A stretch of 64,000 nucleotides of DNA from Pseudomonas laurylsulfatiphila (GCF_002934665.1 NZ_NIRS01000010.1:62001-126000), one strand, 5' to 3'. Positions 1-9,454 are shown, numbered from the stretch's first letter. Translations and numbers: made by a program. Notes: generated by a model not told the origin, from the sequence alone.

Positions 1-228
1 CACTATCAGTCACGCACCACTTGCCACCCCGCGCCCGTCATGTGCCCCGTTTCAAGCACTTCGTCCCCGCATGCCGCGACTTTGAAGGCTCGAAGCGGAC
101 CGACCGGTCACAAACTGAATGAGGTCGCATTGCAGATTATTGACGTACAGCACTCATGTAATGGAAAAGTGGTGCTAGCATAGAGCCACCAGTCGACCTC
201 AGTGTGCACCCTAACTAGTAGTCAGGAT
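1..228. other. Upstream region of gcbA, no gene seen
   Basis: No open frame here looks coding. The stretch should hold the gcbA promoter and leader. I found no convincing -35/-10 pair: a TTGACG at 140-145 and a TGCTAGCAT extended -10-like motif at 173-181 are not correctly spaced to each other. Confidence 0.4.
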
Positions 229-1899
229 ATGACCGAGCCAGAAGACCCCAGCCGCGAGCGCCTCAAGCACCACTTTGCCCAGCGGGTAATTCATCAGGCT
301 CGTCAGATTCTTGAGATATGGCAGCGCCTGCAACGCAGCGAGTGGTCCACCGCCGACCTGTCGGAACTGAGCGAGGCCAATCTGCGCCTGCTGCGTTTCG
401 CCGAGCGCTTCGAGCAACCGGAACACACGCAACTGGCGCGTCATATCGGTCAATCCCTGGAGGCGGTCGACGCCAACCGCGGACGCCTGAGCAGCGGTCT
501 GATCACCGACCTCAATCGCTTGATGCAGCGCCTGTCACGCACCGGCCTGCGCCATGGCGATCAACTCGATCAAACCTTCCTGCCGCCGCTGCGCAAGCCC
601 ATCTATGTGATGCTGCAGGATCACGACCGCGCCGAACGCCTGGCCAAACAACTGGAATTCTTCGGGCTCAGCGCCCAGTCCCTGGACAGCGTAGACGCGT
701 TTCGCTCGTCGATGGTCGAGCGCTTGCCGGCGGCGATTGTCATGGACGTGGACTTCAGCGGCCCCGGTGTCGGCCTGAAGCTGGCCGCCGAAGCCCAGGA
801 AGGCCTGGACCATCGTTTGCCGCTGCTGTTCTTCAGCCTGCACGAAACCGACACACCGACCCGCCTCGCCGCCGTGCGCGCCGGAGGCCAGGAGTTCCTC
901 ACCGGCACCCTCGAAGCGTCGAGCCTGCTGGAGAAAATCGAAGTCCTGACCTGCGTCGCCCAGTACGAACCTTATAAAGTGTTGATCATCGACGACTCTC
1001 GCGCCCAGGCCCTGCACACCGAGCGCCTGCTCAATAGTGCCGGGATCGTCACCCGGACGTTGATCGAGCCGATCCAGGCCATGGCCGAACTGGCGGACTT
1101 CCAGCCGGACCTGATCATCCTCGACATGTACATGCCGGCCTGCACCGGTACGGAACTGGCCAAGGTGATCCGTCACAACGACCGTTATGTCAGCGTGCCG
1201 ATCATTTACCTGTCGGCCGAAGACGACCTGGACAAGCAACTCGACGCCATGAGCGAGGGCGGCGATGACTTCCTGACCAAACCGATCAAGCCCCGGCACC
1301 TGATCACCACCGTGCGCAACCGTGCAGCAAGGGCCCGCAACCTCAAGGCACGGATGGTCCGCGACAGCCTCACCGGCCTGTACAACCACACGCACATCCT
1401 GCAATTGCTCGAAGACTGCTCGTTCCGCGCCCGTCGCGAGAACAAGCCGCTGAGCTTTGCCATGCTCGACATCGACCACTTCAAACGGGTCAACGACAGC
1501 CACGGCCACCCCATGGGCGACCGGGTGATCAAGAGCCTGGCGCTGTTTCTCAAGCAACGCCTGCGCAAAACCGACTTCATCGGCCGCTACGGTGGCGAAG
1601 AATTCGCCATTGTCATGCCGGATACCGATATCGAAGCGGCCTACAACGTGCTCGATGAAATCCGCCAGCGTTTTGCCGAGATTCACTACCCCGCTCAACC
1701 CCAGGACCTTTGGTGCACCTTCAGTGCCGGGGTGGTGGAGTTCTGCGAAAGCTCCGACAGCCTGATGATGGCCAGCCTGGCAGACGAGGCGCTGTACCGG
1801 GCCAAGGGCGGCGGACGCAATCGCGTACAGGCCGCTCGCACATCAAAGCAAAGTGCCACTTTTTCATCGGAATCGACCGATACAGTCATAACCCTGTAA
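229..1899 (+). CDS. gcbA: Diguanylate cyclase with two receiver domains, GcbA-like
   Basis: Predicted cytoplasmic enzyme (556 aa) making cyclic di-GMP from two GTP. The order is an N-terminal helical region (~1-125), a degenerate receiver domain (~130-245), an intact receiver domain (~250-375, phosphoacceptor Asp299 in ILDMYMP, conserved Lys in LTKPIKP) and a GGDEF domain (~385-545). The active-site motif is GGEEF at 455-459. The inhibitory I-site RKTD lies exactly five residues before it (446-449), so product feedback is likely. The first receiver lacks the usual TKP lysine motif. The neighbours ctpL, dsbD, aroQ and accBC match the P. aeruginosa PA4843 (gcbA) locus, a cyclase known to affect biofilm attachment and dispersal. 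The start is uncertain: ATG229 has AGGA only one base upstream, and GTG202 in the same frame is possible. Confidence 0.9.
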   Translation: MTEPEDPSRERLKHHFAQRVIHQARQILEIWQRLQRSEWSTADLSELSEANLRLLRFAERFEQPEHTQLARHIGQSLEAVDANRGRLSSGLITDLNRLMQRLSRTGLRHGDQLDQTFLPPLRKPIYVMLQDHDRAERLAKQLEFFGLSAQSLDSVDAFRSSMVERLPAAIVMDVDFSGPGVGLKLAAEAQEGLDHRLPLLFFSLHETDTPTRLAAVRAGGQEFLTGTLEASSLLEKIEVLTCVAQYEPYKVLIIDDSRAQALHTERLLNSAGIVTRTLIEPIQAMAELADFQPDLIILDMYMPACTGTELAKVIRHNDRYVSVPIIYLSAEDDLDKQLDAMSEGGDDFLTKPIKPRHLITTVRNRAARARNLKARMVRDSLTGLYNHTHILQLLEDCSFRARRENKPLSFAMLDIDHFKRVNDSHGHPMGDRVIKSLALFLKQRLRKTDFIGRYGGEEFAIVMPDTDIEAAYNVLDEIRQRFAEIHYPAQPQDLWCTFSAGVVEFCESSDSLMMASLADEALYRAKGGGRNRVQAARTSKQSATFSSESTDTVITL

Positions 1900-1951
1900 C
1901 AGAAACGCAATAACTTCAGGCACTTACCATTTCTGTCGTTGGTAGTCCGTA

Positions 1952-3898
1952 ATGCGCCTGAAGCTGCTGACCAATCTCAATACCCTCCTTTTGGTGGCCG
2001 TGTGCGTGGCCCTCGGCGCCACGCTGTGGTGGTCGCAAAAAGCCCTTGAGCGTCCGTATCTATTAATGGAGCGCTACCTGGGCCTGTCGCAGCAGTTTCA
2101 GAATGAAGTCGCCCGCAGCGTCGAAGATTACCTTGGCAGCGGCGATGCCCTGCGCCTGAGCAGTGCCGCCCAAGGCATCGACAGCCTGCAAAAACAACTC
2201 GGCGAATTGCCACCCGCCCTGGCCGAGACCTTGCGCCCGAGCCTGTCGACCCTTGAAGAGTTCAGCAAAACCGACCTGCTGGCAGCCGGCAAACTGGCCG
2301 GCGATCCGCAAGCCCTGCTGTTGCAGGCCGAACGGGAACTGGGAGCCAGTCTCGATCAGCTCAGCCAGTACGCCAGTGGCAATGCCGCCTATCTGACACC
2401 GCTGCTCAGCGCATCGCTGCACCTGGGCAAATTGTCCCTGGCGCGGGAAAAGCTGGTCAGCAGTGGACGCAGCGAGCTGGCCGCCGACGTCGAACGCGAA
2501 GTGACCAACATCCGCACCCAGGCGGAAAAACTCGATGCCCTGCCCTTGCTGGGCGTGACCTCCAGCAGCGAATCGAACACCGATGATTTCGCCTCGATGA
2601 TGGGCCTTGAGAACAAGGAAAAAACCGTCGCCGAAGATGCCGGCGTCGGCCTCAAGCGTGAACTCAACAGCCTGCTCACCCGCTACCCGGCCGAGCTCGC
2701 GCGCACCCGTGATCAAATCGGCAAACGCGCTGACCTGGGCACCGCGACTCACCTGAAAATCGCCGACGTGCAACAGGCCATTGCCGGGCTGGAGCCGGTG
2801 GTACGCGCCCAGCACGGGCAGATCCAGGGTGAAGTGCGGCTGATGCAAGGCGTGATGATCGGCTTGATCCTGTTGATCGCGCTGCTGATCGACACCCTGC
2901 AGCGCAAACTGGCCCGGACCCTGACCAACCTCGCCCCGGCCCTGTCGACCTGGGCCGAAGGCGACTTCAGCCGCGACATTCAACTGGGCAACACCAACCG
3001 CGAATTGCATGACATTGAAGCCTCGCTCAACCGCCTGCGCGCTTATCTGGTGGACCTGGTGGGGACCATTCGCCTCAATGCCGAGCAAGTGGCCGGCAGC
3101 AGCCGCACCCTGGCCGACCTGAGCAACGATTTGCATGACGGTGCGGAACATCAGGCCGGCGACACAGCGCTGATCCGCGACTCCCTCAGCGAGCTGGAAG
3201 CGACCATTCAGCAGGTCGCCGGCGATGCCAGCCAGGCTGCCGACGCCAGCCGCCACGCCGGCCTGGCCGTGGAACACGGCCAGAAAGTCATCGGTCTGAG
3301 CCTCACCGGCCTGCATGCGCTGGTGGATGAAGTGCAAGGCAATGCGCAAATGATCGAACACCTGGCCGAGGAGTCGGCCACCATCGGCGGCGTATTGACG
3401 GTGATCCGCTCGATCGCCGACCAGACCAACCTGCTGGCCTTGAACGCGGCCATCGAGGCGGCCCGGGCCGGGGAAATGGGCCGCGGCTTTGCCGTGGTGG
3501 CGGAAGAGGTGCGCTCACTGGCGCAACGTACCGCCGGGGCCACGGCAGAAATCCAGACGCTGATCGCCGGGCTGCAAACCGCCGCGCGGCAGTCGGTGGA
3601 AGGCATGCGTGCCCAGGTCGAACATGCCGAAGCCACGGCCAGCCAGGCCCAGGCCGCTGATGGCGCGCTGGATAAAATCGTCGGGGCGATCCAGACCATT
3701 TCCGACACGGCGGTGCGCATCGCCGATGTCACCGCCCAGCAAAGCGGCGCGGTCAGCGAGATCCGTGATCACAGCGAGCGGATTCATCAGTTGGGTGGGG
3801 ATAACTTGCTGCGCATCGGCGAAGGGCGTGAGCAAGGGGAGAACCTACTGGTGCTGGGTGGACGATTGCACACTGCCGTTCAAGCCTTCCGCGTCTGA
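1952..3898 (+). CDS. ctpL: Methyl-accepting chemotaxis protein, CtpL-like
   Basis: Transmembrane chemoreceptor of 648 aa. It has an N-terminal membrane helix (~8-27), a large helical periplasmic sensor (~30-295), a second membrane segment (~298-315, GVMIGLILLIALLIDTL), a HAMP linker and a long cytoplasmic signalling coiled coil. The hairpin tip is the invariant type, with IADQTNLLALNAAIEAARAG followed by GRGFAVVAEEVR. It should signal through CheA/CheW. Position directly after gcbA and before dsbD matches PA4844 (CtpL, implicated in phosphate and chloroaniline taxis in P. aeruginosa). Ligand identity here is inferred only from synteny. Confidence 0.85.
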   Translation: MRLKLLTNLNTLLLVAVCVALGATLWWSQKALERPYLLMERYLGLSQQFQNEVARSVEDYLGSGDALRLSSAAQGIDSLQKQLGELPPALAETLRPSLSTLEEFSKTDLLAAGKLAGDPQALLLQAERELGASLDQLSQYASGNAAYLTPLLSASLHLGKLSLAREKLVSSGRSELAADVEREVTNIRTQAEKLDALPLLGVTSSSESNTDDFASMMGLENKEKTVAEDAGVGLKRELNSLLTRYPAELARTRDQIGKRADLGTATHLKIADVQQAIAGLEPVVRAQHGQIQGEVRLMQGVMIGLILLIALLIDTLQRKLARTLTNLAPALSTWAEGDFSRDIQLGNTNRELHDIEASLNRLRAYLVDLVGTIRLNAEQVAGSSRTLADLSNDLHDGAEHQAGDTALIRDSLSELEATIQQVAGDASQAADASRHAGLAVEHGQKVIGLSLTGLHALVDEVQGNAQMIEHLAEESATIGGVLTVIRSIADQTNLLALNAAIEAARAGEMGRGFAVVAEEVRSLAQRTAGATAEIQTLIAGLQTAARQSVEGMRAQVEHAEATASQAQAADGALDKIVGAIQTISDTAVRIADVTAQQSGAVSEIRDHSERIHQLGGDNLLRIGEGREQGENLLVLGGRLHTAVQAFRV

Positions 3899-3904
3899 TA
3901 GGCC

Positions 3905-3972
3905 GCCATCGCGAGCAGGCTCGCTCCCACATTGGAATGTTGACCTGTGGGAGCGAGCCTGCTCGCGATGGC
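3905..3972. repeat. REP pair, GCGAGCAGGCTCGC family
   Basis: Two inverted REP copies in a head-to-head imperfect palindrome, GCCATCGCGAGCAGGCTCGC...CTCCCAC and its reverse, between ctpL and dsbD. A transcript would form a long hairpin. Confidence 0.9.
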
Positions 3973-4058
3973 GTCAGAACATTCACCGCAAGACTCCTGC
4001 TCTGCACACCCCGCCGCTGTCCGCTATCATCCCCCCAATACCGATACGCGAGATCGTC

Positions 4059-5813
4059 ATGCGCCGTTTGCTCTGCCTGCTGCTTTTAGTATTCGCCCTG
4101 CCGGCCAGCGCCACCGGCTTGCTGGAAAATCGTCCCAGCGCCAGCCTGGGCTCGATCAACAACAGCGCCGACTTCCTGCCCGTGCGCGAAGCCTTCCAGT
4201 TGAGCCTGGTAGAAAGCACGCCGCAATCGATCAAGCTGCGCTTCGTCGCCACTGAAGGCTATTACCTCTACCGTCACCGCTTCCAGTTTCGCGCCGATCC
4301 GGCCGAAGTCGTGCTCGGTGCGGCGAAACTGCCCGATGGCCAGAAAAAGCACGATGAGTACTTCGGCGACGTCGAGGTCTACCACGGCATTCTCGACGTC
4401 GAACTACCGCGTACCGATCAGCGGGCCTTCACGCTGGCCGTGACGTATCAGGGTTGCGCCGATAAAGGCCTGTGCTATCCGCCGGAGACCGAGCGCCTGA
4501 GCATCGACGGCAGCGGCGCGGCGACGACGACGACGACGGCATCTCAATGGAGCTGGCGCGAACTGGCCTTGTTTTTCCTCGCGGGCCTGGGCCTGACCTT
4601 CACACCCTGCGTGCTGCCCATGCTGCCGATCCTGTCCGGGGTGGTGCTGCGCGGCCAGGTCGGCGGCTGGCGCGGTTTCAATCTGTCACTGGCCTATGTG
4701 CTGCCGATGGCCGCGTGCTTTGCCCTGCTCGGTGCGCTGATGGGCCTGTTCGGTGCCCAGCTCAATCTTCAGGCGCGGCTGCAATCGGCCTGGGTGCTGG
4801 TGCCTTTTGCGATGTTTTTTGCGCTGTTCGCGCTGGCGATGTTCGGCGTCTTCGAACTGAAACTGCCGCACGCCATCAGCAGTCGCCTGGACCGCATCGC
4901 CGGTCGCACCGAAGGCGGGTCACTGTGGGGCGCCGCGGTGTTGGGCGTGGTTTCCAGCTTGCTGGTTTCACCCTGTGTTTCGGCACCACTGGCCGGCGCG
5001 TTGCTGTACATCAGCGCCAGTGGCGATGCGCTGGGCGGCGGCCTGAAACTGTTCATGCTCGGCCTCGGCATGGGGGCACCGCTGTTGCTGGTGGCCACCG
5101 GTGGCGCAGCCTGGTTGCCAAAAAGCGGTCCGTGGCTGGTCTACGTGAAAAACGCGATAGGCGTGTTGTTGCTCGGGTTGGCCGTCGGCTTGCTCAGTCG
5201 CGTCCTGCCGGGCCAGGTCACCTTGCTGCTGATCGGTTTGCTGGCCGGCGGTGTCGGCCTGTTCATGGGGGCGCTGGAATTCGTCTATAAACCACCACGC
5301 AAACGTCTCGGACAGTTGCTCGGCACGTTCCTGGTGTTTTACGCGCTGGCCTGCTGGTACGGCGCGTTCAGCGGCCAGACTGACCCGTTCAACCCGATAG
5401 GCCAGCCTCGCATCGTCGACAACCGCGGCCAGGAGCAAGCCACCAGCGCCTGGCAAACCGTCCGCACGCCGGCCGATCTGGACCGCGCACTCACCGACGC
5501 ACGCTCCTCCGGCACACCGCTGCTGCTCGACTGGTATGCCGACTGGTGCATCAGTTGCAAAGTCATCGAGCGTGAGGTGCTGGAGGACCCTGTCGTCATC
5601 GAACGCCTCAAGGGTTACCGGCTGATCCGCTTCGACATCACCGCCAGCAACGCCGAGCAACGCGCCCTGCTCGACCGCTACCAGTTGTTCGGCCCCCCGG
5701 CCCTGATGTTTTTTGGCAAGGACGGTGTCGAACGCGCCGATGTGCGGGTGATCGGCGAGATCAACGCCAAAGACTTCGCCGAACGTGTTACCAGGGCGAA
5801 TGACCACATTTAA
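4059..5813 (+). CDS. dsbD: Thiol:disulfide interchange protein DsbD (DipZ)
   Basis: Inner-membrane protein of 584 aa that carries electrons from cytoplasmic thioredoxin to periplasmic DsbC/DsbG and cytochrome c maturation. A signal peptide (1-18, ending PASA) is followed by the periplasmic alpha domain, with its cysteine pair in CADKGLC. Next is an eight-helix beta domain with one cysteine in FTPCVLPMLP and one in LVSPCVSAPLAG. The C-terminal thioredoxin-like gamma domain has WCISCK, Cys497 and Cys500. All six redox cysteines are therefore present. The open frame extends upstream to 3609, but ATG4059 is chosen because the signal peptide starts there. PA4845 (dipZ) holds the same position in P. 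aeruginosa. Confidence 0.95.
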   Translation: MRRLLCLLLLVFALPASATGLLENRPSASLGSINNSADFLPVREAFQLSLVESTPQSIKLRFVATEGYYLYRHRFQFRADPAEVVLGAAKLPDGQKKHDEYFGDVEVYHGILDVELPRTDQRAFTLAVTYQGCADKGLCYPPETERLSIDGSGAATTTTTASQWSWRELALFFLAGLGLTFTPCVLPMLPILSGVVLRGQVGGWRGFNLSLAYVLPMAACFALLGALMGLFGAQLNLQARLQSAWVLVPFAMFFALFALAMFGVFELKLPHAISSRLDRIAGRTEGGSLWGAAVLGVVSSLLVSPCVSAPLAGALLYISASGDALGGGLKLFMLGLGMGAPLLLVATGGAAWLPKSGPWLVYVKNAIGVLLLGLAVGLLSRVLPGQVTLLLIGLLAGGVGLFMGALEFVYKPPRKRLGQLLGTFLVFYALACWYGAFSGQTDPFNPIGQPRIVDNRGQEQATSAWQTVRTPADLDRALTDARSSGTPLLLDWYADWCISCKVIEREVLEDPVVIERLKGYRLIRFDITASNAEQRALLDRYQLFGPPALMFFGKDGVERADVRVIGEINAKDFAERVTRANDHI

Positions 5814-5871
5814 TCAAGCAGTCATATATTTCGCGCAAACATCGGTCATCGTGCTGCCTATTGCAGAGAAC

Positions 5872-5901
5872 TGGACAGTCACAAAGGCTTTGCGGCATAG
5901 T
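5872..5901 (+). promoter_or_regulatory. Candidate sigma-70 promoter for aroQ-accBC
   Basis: TGGACA (5872-5877, 5/6 to TTGACA), an 18-bp spacer, then CATAGT (5896-5901, 4/6 to TATAAT), 44 bp before the aroQ start. Identified by eye. Confidence 0.45.
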
Positions 5902-5945
5902 CGCCGGGTTCTGACAATTGCTCACGGAAAATAAAGGAACAGCCG

Positions 5946-6401
5946 ATGGCGACCCTACTGGTTCTGCACGGACCCAACCTGAACTTGCTCGGCACTCGTG
6001 AACCGGGCACCTACGGCGCCACGACGCTGGCGCAGATCAACCAGGACCTGGAACGCCGTGCCCGCGAAGCCGGTCACCACCTGCTGCACCTGCAAAGCAA
6101 TGCCGAGTACGAATTGATCGACCGTATTCACGCTGCCCGCAGCGAAGGCGTGGACTTCATTTTGATCAACCCGGCAGCTTTTACACATACAAGTGTCGCA
6201 TTACGTGACGCGCTGCTGGCGGTGAGCATCCCATTCATCGAAGTGCATTTGTCTAACGTGCACAAACGCGAACCTTTCCGCCATCACTCTTACTTCTCCG
6301 ACGTAGCGGTGGGAGTGATCTGCGGCCTTGGCGCCAGCGGTTATCGACTGGCCCTGGAGGCTGCCCTGGAACAGCTTGAACAACAAGTTAACCGCCCCTG
6401 A
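5946..6401 (+). CDS. aroQ: 3-dehydroquinate dehydratase, type II
   Basis: Cytoplasmic shikimate-pathway enzyme converting 3-dehydroquinate to 3-dehydroshikimate; 151 aa, the normal length for the dodecameric type II family. Visible motifs are the N-terminal LHGPNLNLLGTREPGTYG with the catalytic tyrosine in the flexible lid, the HLQSNAEYELIDRIH segment, INPAAFTHTS and the substrate-binding EVHLSNVHKREPFRHHS. AAGGA lies 7-8 bases before the ATG. It lies 24 bp upstream of accB and is probably cotranscribed with accBC, as at PA4846-PA4848. Confidence 0.97.
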   Translation: MATLLVLHGPNLNLLGTREPGTYGATTLAQINQDLERRAREAGHHLLHLQSNAEYELIDRIHAARSEGVDFILINPAAFTHTSVALRDALLAVSIPFIEVHLSNVHKREPFRHHSYFSDVAVGVICGLGASGYRLALEAALEQLEQQVNRP

Positions 6402-6425
6402 CCGACCCTTGGGAGTTGATGATTC

Positions 6426-6890
6426 ATGGATATCCGTAAAGTTAAGAAACTGATCGAATTGCTGGAAGAGTCCGGCATCGACGAGCTCGAGATCAAGGAA
6501 GGCGAAGAGTCCGTACGCATCAGCCGTCATAGCAAGACCCCGGCTCAGCAGTACTACGCACCGGCTCCAATGCCTGCTCCGGCTGCCGCGCCTGTCGCTG
6601 CCGCCGCTCCGGCTGCCGCTGCTGCACCTGCTGCTGCCGCCGCACCAGCGCTGAACGGCACCGTTGCCCGTTCGCCGATGGTCGGTACGTTCTACCGCAA
6701 ATCTTCGCCAACCTCGCCGTCCTTCGTTGAAGTCGGCCAGACCGTGAAGAAAGGCGACACCCTGTGCATCGTTGAAGCCATGAAGATGATGAACCACATC
6801 GAAGCTGAAACCAGCGGTGTGATCGAATCCATCCTCGTCGAAGACGGCCAGCCGGTTGAGTACGACCAACCGCTGTTCACCATCGTTTGA
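6426..6890 (+). CDS. accB: Biotin carboxyl carrier protein of acetyl-CoA carboxylase
   Basis: The 154-residue carrier subunit of acetyl-CoA carboxylase, the first step of fatty acid synthesis. It has an N-terminal domain starting MDIRKVKKLIELLEESG, an unusually pure Ala/Pro linker (~45-75) and a C-terminal biotinyl domain with the motif EAMKMMN. Lys120 is the biotinylation site for BirA. The 17-bp gap to accC and the adjacent aroQ indicate an aroQ-accB-accC operon. Confidence 0.97.
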   Translation: MDIRKVKKLIELLEESGIDELEIKEGEESVRISRHSKTPAQQYYAPAPMPAPAAAPVAAAAPAAAAAPAAAAAPALNGTVARSPMVGTFYRKSSPTSPSFVEVGQTVKKGDTLCIVEAMKMMNHIEAETSGVIESILVEDGQPVEYDQPLFTIV

Positions 6891-6907
6891 ACCGCGGAGA
6901 GCCTTTG

Positions 6908-8266
6908 ATGACTGCGAAGTTGGAAAAAGTTCTGATCGCCAACCGCGGTGAGATCGCCCTGCGGATCCTGCGCGCCTGCAAAGAAATGGGCATCAAGACC
7001 GTCGCCGTTTACTCCAAGGCTGACAAGGAATTGATGCACCTGGGCCTGGCAGACGAATCCGTCTGCATCGGACCGGCATCGGCCGCCCACTCCTACCTGC
7101 ACATTCCGGCAATCATTGCCGCAGCCGAAGTGACGGGCGCCACCGCCATTCACCCGGGCTACGGCTTCCTTGCGGAAAACGCCGACTTCGCCGAGCAGGT
7201 CGAGAATTCCGGCTTCGCGTTCATTGGCCCGAAAGCCGAAACCATTCGCCTGATGGGCGACAAGGTATCGGCCAAGCACGCCATGATCGCAGCTGGCGTA
7301 CCGACCGTTCCGGGTTCTGACGGCCCGCTGCCGGAAGACGAAGAAACCGCTCTGCGTATTGGTCGCGAAGTGGGTTACCCGGTGATCATCAAGGCCGCTG
7401 GCGGCGGTGGTGGTCGCGGCATGCGCGTTGTGCACAAGGAAGAAGACCTGATTTCCTCGGCGAAACTGACCCGCTCCGAAGCAGGCGCGGCGTTCGGCAA
7501 CCCGATGGTCTATCTGGAAAAATTCCTGACCAACCCACGCCACGTGGAAGTCCAGGTTCTTTCCGATGGCCAGGGCCAGGCTATCCATCTGGGCGACCGC
7601 GATTGCTCGCTGCAACGTCGCCACCAGAAGGTTCTTGAAGAAGCGCCGGCACCGGGCATTGACGAAAACGCACGTGAAGAAGTACTCGCACGCTGCGTCA
7701 AGGCGTGCATCGACATCGGCTACCGTGGCGCAGGCACTTTCGAGTTCCTGTACGAAAACGGTCGTTTCTACTTCATCGAGATGAACACTCGTGTCCAGGT
7801 AGAGCACCCGGTTTCGGAAATGGTCACCGGCATCGACATCGTCAAGGAGATGCTCAGCATCGCCGCCGGCAACAAGCTGTCGTTCACCCAGGATGACGTG
7901 GTCATCCGCGGTCACGCGCTGGAATGCCGGATCAACGCCGAAGACCCGAAAACCTTTATGCCGAGCCCTGGCACGGTCAAGCATTTCCACGCTCCAGGCG
8001 GCAACGGCGTTCGCGTCGACTCGCACCTGTACAGCGGTTATGCCGTTCCGCCGAACTACGATTCGTTGATCGGCAAGCTGATCACCTACGGCGCAACCCG
8101 TGACGAAGCCATGGCGCGCATGCGCAATGCGCTGGACGAGATCGTGGTTGACGGGATCAAGACCAACATCCCGCTGCACCGCGACCTGACCCGCGATGAA
8201 GGCTTCTGCAAAGGGGGCGTGAACATTCACTACCTCGAGCACAAGCTGGCTGGCGAGAAGCACTAA
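6908..8266 (+). CDS. accC: Biotin carboxylase subunit of acetyl-CoA carboxylase
   Basis: ATP-grasp enzyme of 452 aa that carboxylates the biotin on AccB using bicarbonate and ATP. The N-terminal domain starts LEKVLIANRGEIALRILRAC. The glycine-rich ATP loop is KAAGGGGGRGMRVV. The central domain has HVEVQVLSDGQG, and the catalytic region has EMNTRVQVEHPVSEMVTG. ATG6908 is preferred over the upstream frame start at 6887 because the family's N-terminus begins there; the upstream stretch overlaps the end of accB. A strong terminator follows. Confidence 0.97.
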   Translation: MTAKLEKVLIANRGEIALRILRACKEMGIKTVAVYSKADKELMHLGLADESVCIGPASAAHSYLHIPAIIAAAEVTGATAIHPGYGFLAENADFAEQVENSGFAFIGPKAETIRLMGDKVSAKHAMIAAGVPTVPGSDGPLPEDEETALRIGREVGYPVIIKAAGGGGGRGMRVVHKEEDLISSAKLTRSEAGAAFGNPMVYLEKFLTNPRHVEVQVLSDGQGQAIHLGDRDCSLQRRHQKVLEEAPAPGIDENAREEVLARCVKACIDIGYRGAGTFEFLYENGRFYFIEMNTRVQVEHPVSEMVTGIDIVKEMLSIAAGNKLSFTQDDVVIRGHALECRINAEDPKTFMPSPGTVKHFHAPGGNGVRVDSHLYSGYAVPPNYDSLIGKLITYGATRDEAMARMRNALDEIVVDGIKTNIPLHRDLTRDEGFCKGGVNIHYLEHKLAGEKH

Positions 8267-8280
8267 GCTTCGACCCCATC

Positions 8281-8308
8281 AACAAGGCCGCCTTCGGGCG
8301 GCTTTGTT
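8281..8308 (+). terminator. Rho-independent terminator after accC
   Basis: GC-rich stem GCCGCC/GGCGGC with a TTCG tetraloop, extended by AACAA/TTGTT, 14 bp after the accC stop. Confidence 0.85.
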
Positions 8309-8350
8309 GTATCTGGACATTTCATCGGATAGGTGGCCTTGCACAATCCC

Positions 8351-8389
8351 TGTGGGAGCAACTGTCTTCCCCCTGCCACTCGTCACCGC
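8351..8389 (-). mobile_element. Relic of an IS110 right end fused to a REP
   Basis: These 39 bases are the reverse complement of 33622-33660 at 38 of 39 positions (mismatch at 8374). The matched stretch spans the transposase stop codon, the right end of the IS110 element and the CTCCCACA half of its REP target. No transposase or left end is present; the sequence runs on into a degenerate REP half (about 8410-8430, AGCAAGCTCGCTCCCACAGG). It reads as a decayed or deleted earlier insertion into a REP, in the opposite orientation to the intact copy. Confidence 0.75.
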
Positions 8390-8545
8390 TATCGTCGGAA
8401 CGCCGCCCGGAGCAAGCTCGCTCCCACAGGGGTATGCGTCGATGTACAGGGCAACCCACTCCCACAAAAGCCCCGCTCTCGCGTAAACTTGCGCGCTTCT
8501 CGCAGCCCGCTAGGCTGCAATCAACATTTTTCAAAGGTGCCCGCC

Positions 8546-9424
8546 ATGCCTTGGCTGCAAGTACGTCTCGCCATCAGCCCAGAACAAGCCGAAACCTATG
8601 AAGACGCTTTCCTTGAAGTGGGCGCCGTATCGGTGACCTTCATGGACGCCGAAGACCAGCCGATCTTCGAGCCGGAACTCAACACCACGCCACTGTGGTC
8701 GCACACGCACCTGCTGGCCCTGTTCGAAGGTGGCACCGAGCCCGGCCCGGTACTGGCCCACCTGGAGCTGCTGACCGGCAGCCCGCTGCCTGAACACCAC
8801 AGCGAAGTCATCGAAGACCAGGATTGGGAACGCAGCTGGATGGACGGATTCCAGCCGATGCGTTTCGGCCAGCGCCTGTGGATCGTGCCGAGCTGGCACG
8901 CCGCACCGGAACCTGACGCAGTGAACCTGTTGCTTGATCCGGGCCTGGCGTTCGGCACCGGCACCCACCCGACCACCGCACTGTGCCTGGAATGGCTCGA
9001 CGGTCAGGACCTGAAGGACTGCAACGTACTGGACTTCGGCTGCGGTTCGGGGATCCTGGCGATCGCCGCGCTGTTGCTGGGCGCCAGGGAAGCCGTGGGC
9101 ACCGACATCGACGTGCAGGCGCTGGAAGCCTCCCGTGACAACGCCGGGCGCAACAACATCGCCGAACACCTGTTCCCGCTGTACCTGCCGGAAAACCTGC
9201 CACAGGTGCAGGCCGACGTGCTGGTGGCCAACATTCTCGCCGGCCCGCTGGTTTCCCTGGCGCCGCAGCTGTCCGGCCTGGTCAAGTCGGGCGGTCGCCT
9301 GGCGCTGTCGGGCATCCTCGCCGAACAAGGCGACGATGTCGCTGCCGCCTACGCCAAGGACTTCGATCTGGATCCGATCGCCAATCGCGATGGCTGGGTG
9401 CGCATCACTGGCCGTCGGCGCTAG
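8546..9424 (+). CDS. prmA: Ribosomal protein L11 methyltransferase
   Basis: SAM-dependent enzyme of 292 aa that trimethylates ribosomal protein L11. It has an N-terminal substrate-recognition domain beginning MPWLQVRLAIS and a Rossmann-fold catalytic domain. The domain carries GLAFGTGTHPTT, the SAM-binding VLDFGCGSGILAIAA and the DVLVANILAGPL motif typical of PrmA. The open frame extends to 8333, but the family N-terminus and ATG8546 fix the start. Downstream of accC in the same order as PA4850. Confidence 0.97.
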   Translation: MPWLQVRLAISPEQAETYEDAFLEVGAVSVTFMDAEDQPIFEPELNTTPLWSHTHLLALFEGGTEPGPVLAHLELLTGSPLPEHHSEVIEDQDWERSWMDGFQPMRFGQRLWIVPSWHAAPEPDAVNLLLDPGLAFGTGTHPTTALCLEWLDGQDLKDCNVLDFGCGSGILAIAALLLGAREAVGTDIDVQALEASRDNAGRNNIAEHLFPLYLPENLPQVQADVLVANILAGPLVSLAPQLSGLVKSGGRLALSGILAEQGDDVAAAYAKDFDLDPIANRDGWVRITGRRR

Positions 9425-9454
9425 AATGGCCGCCTGCATAATCCGGAACGCCGC

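Noticed and set aside
3905..3972. REP pairs as CRISPR repeats or attachment sites
   Set aside because: Copies are inverted, scattered singly and paired as palindromes; there is no regular repeat-spacer array and no integrase gene.
6692..8263. 523-codon open frame antisense to accC
   Set aside because: Shadow of a highly conserved enzyme gene.
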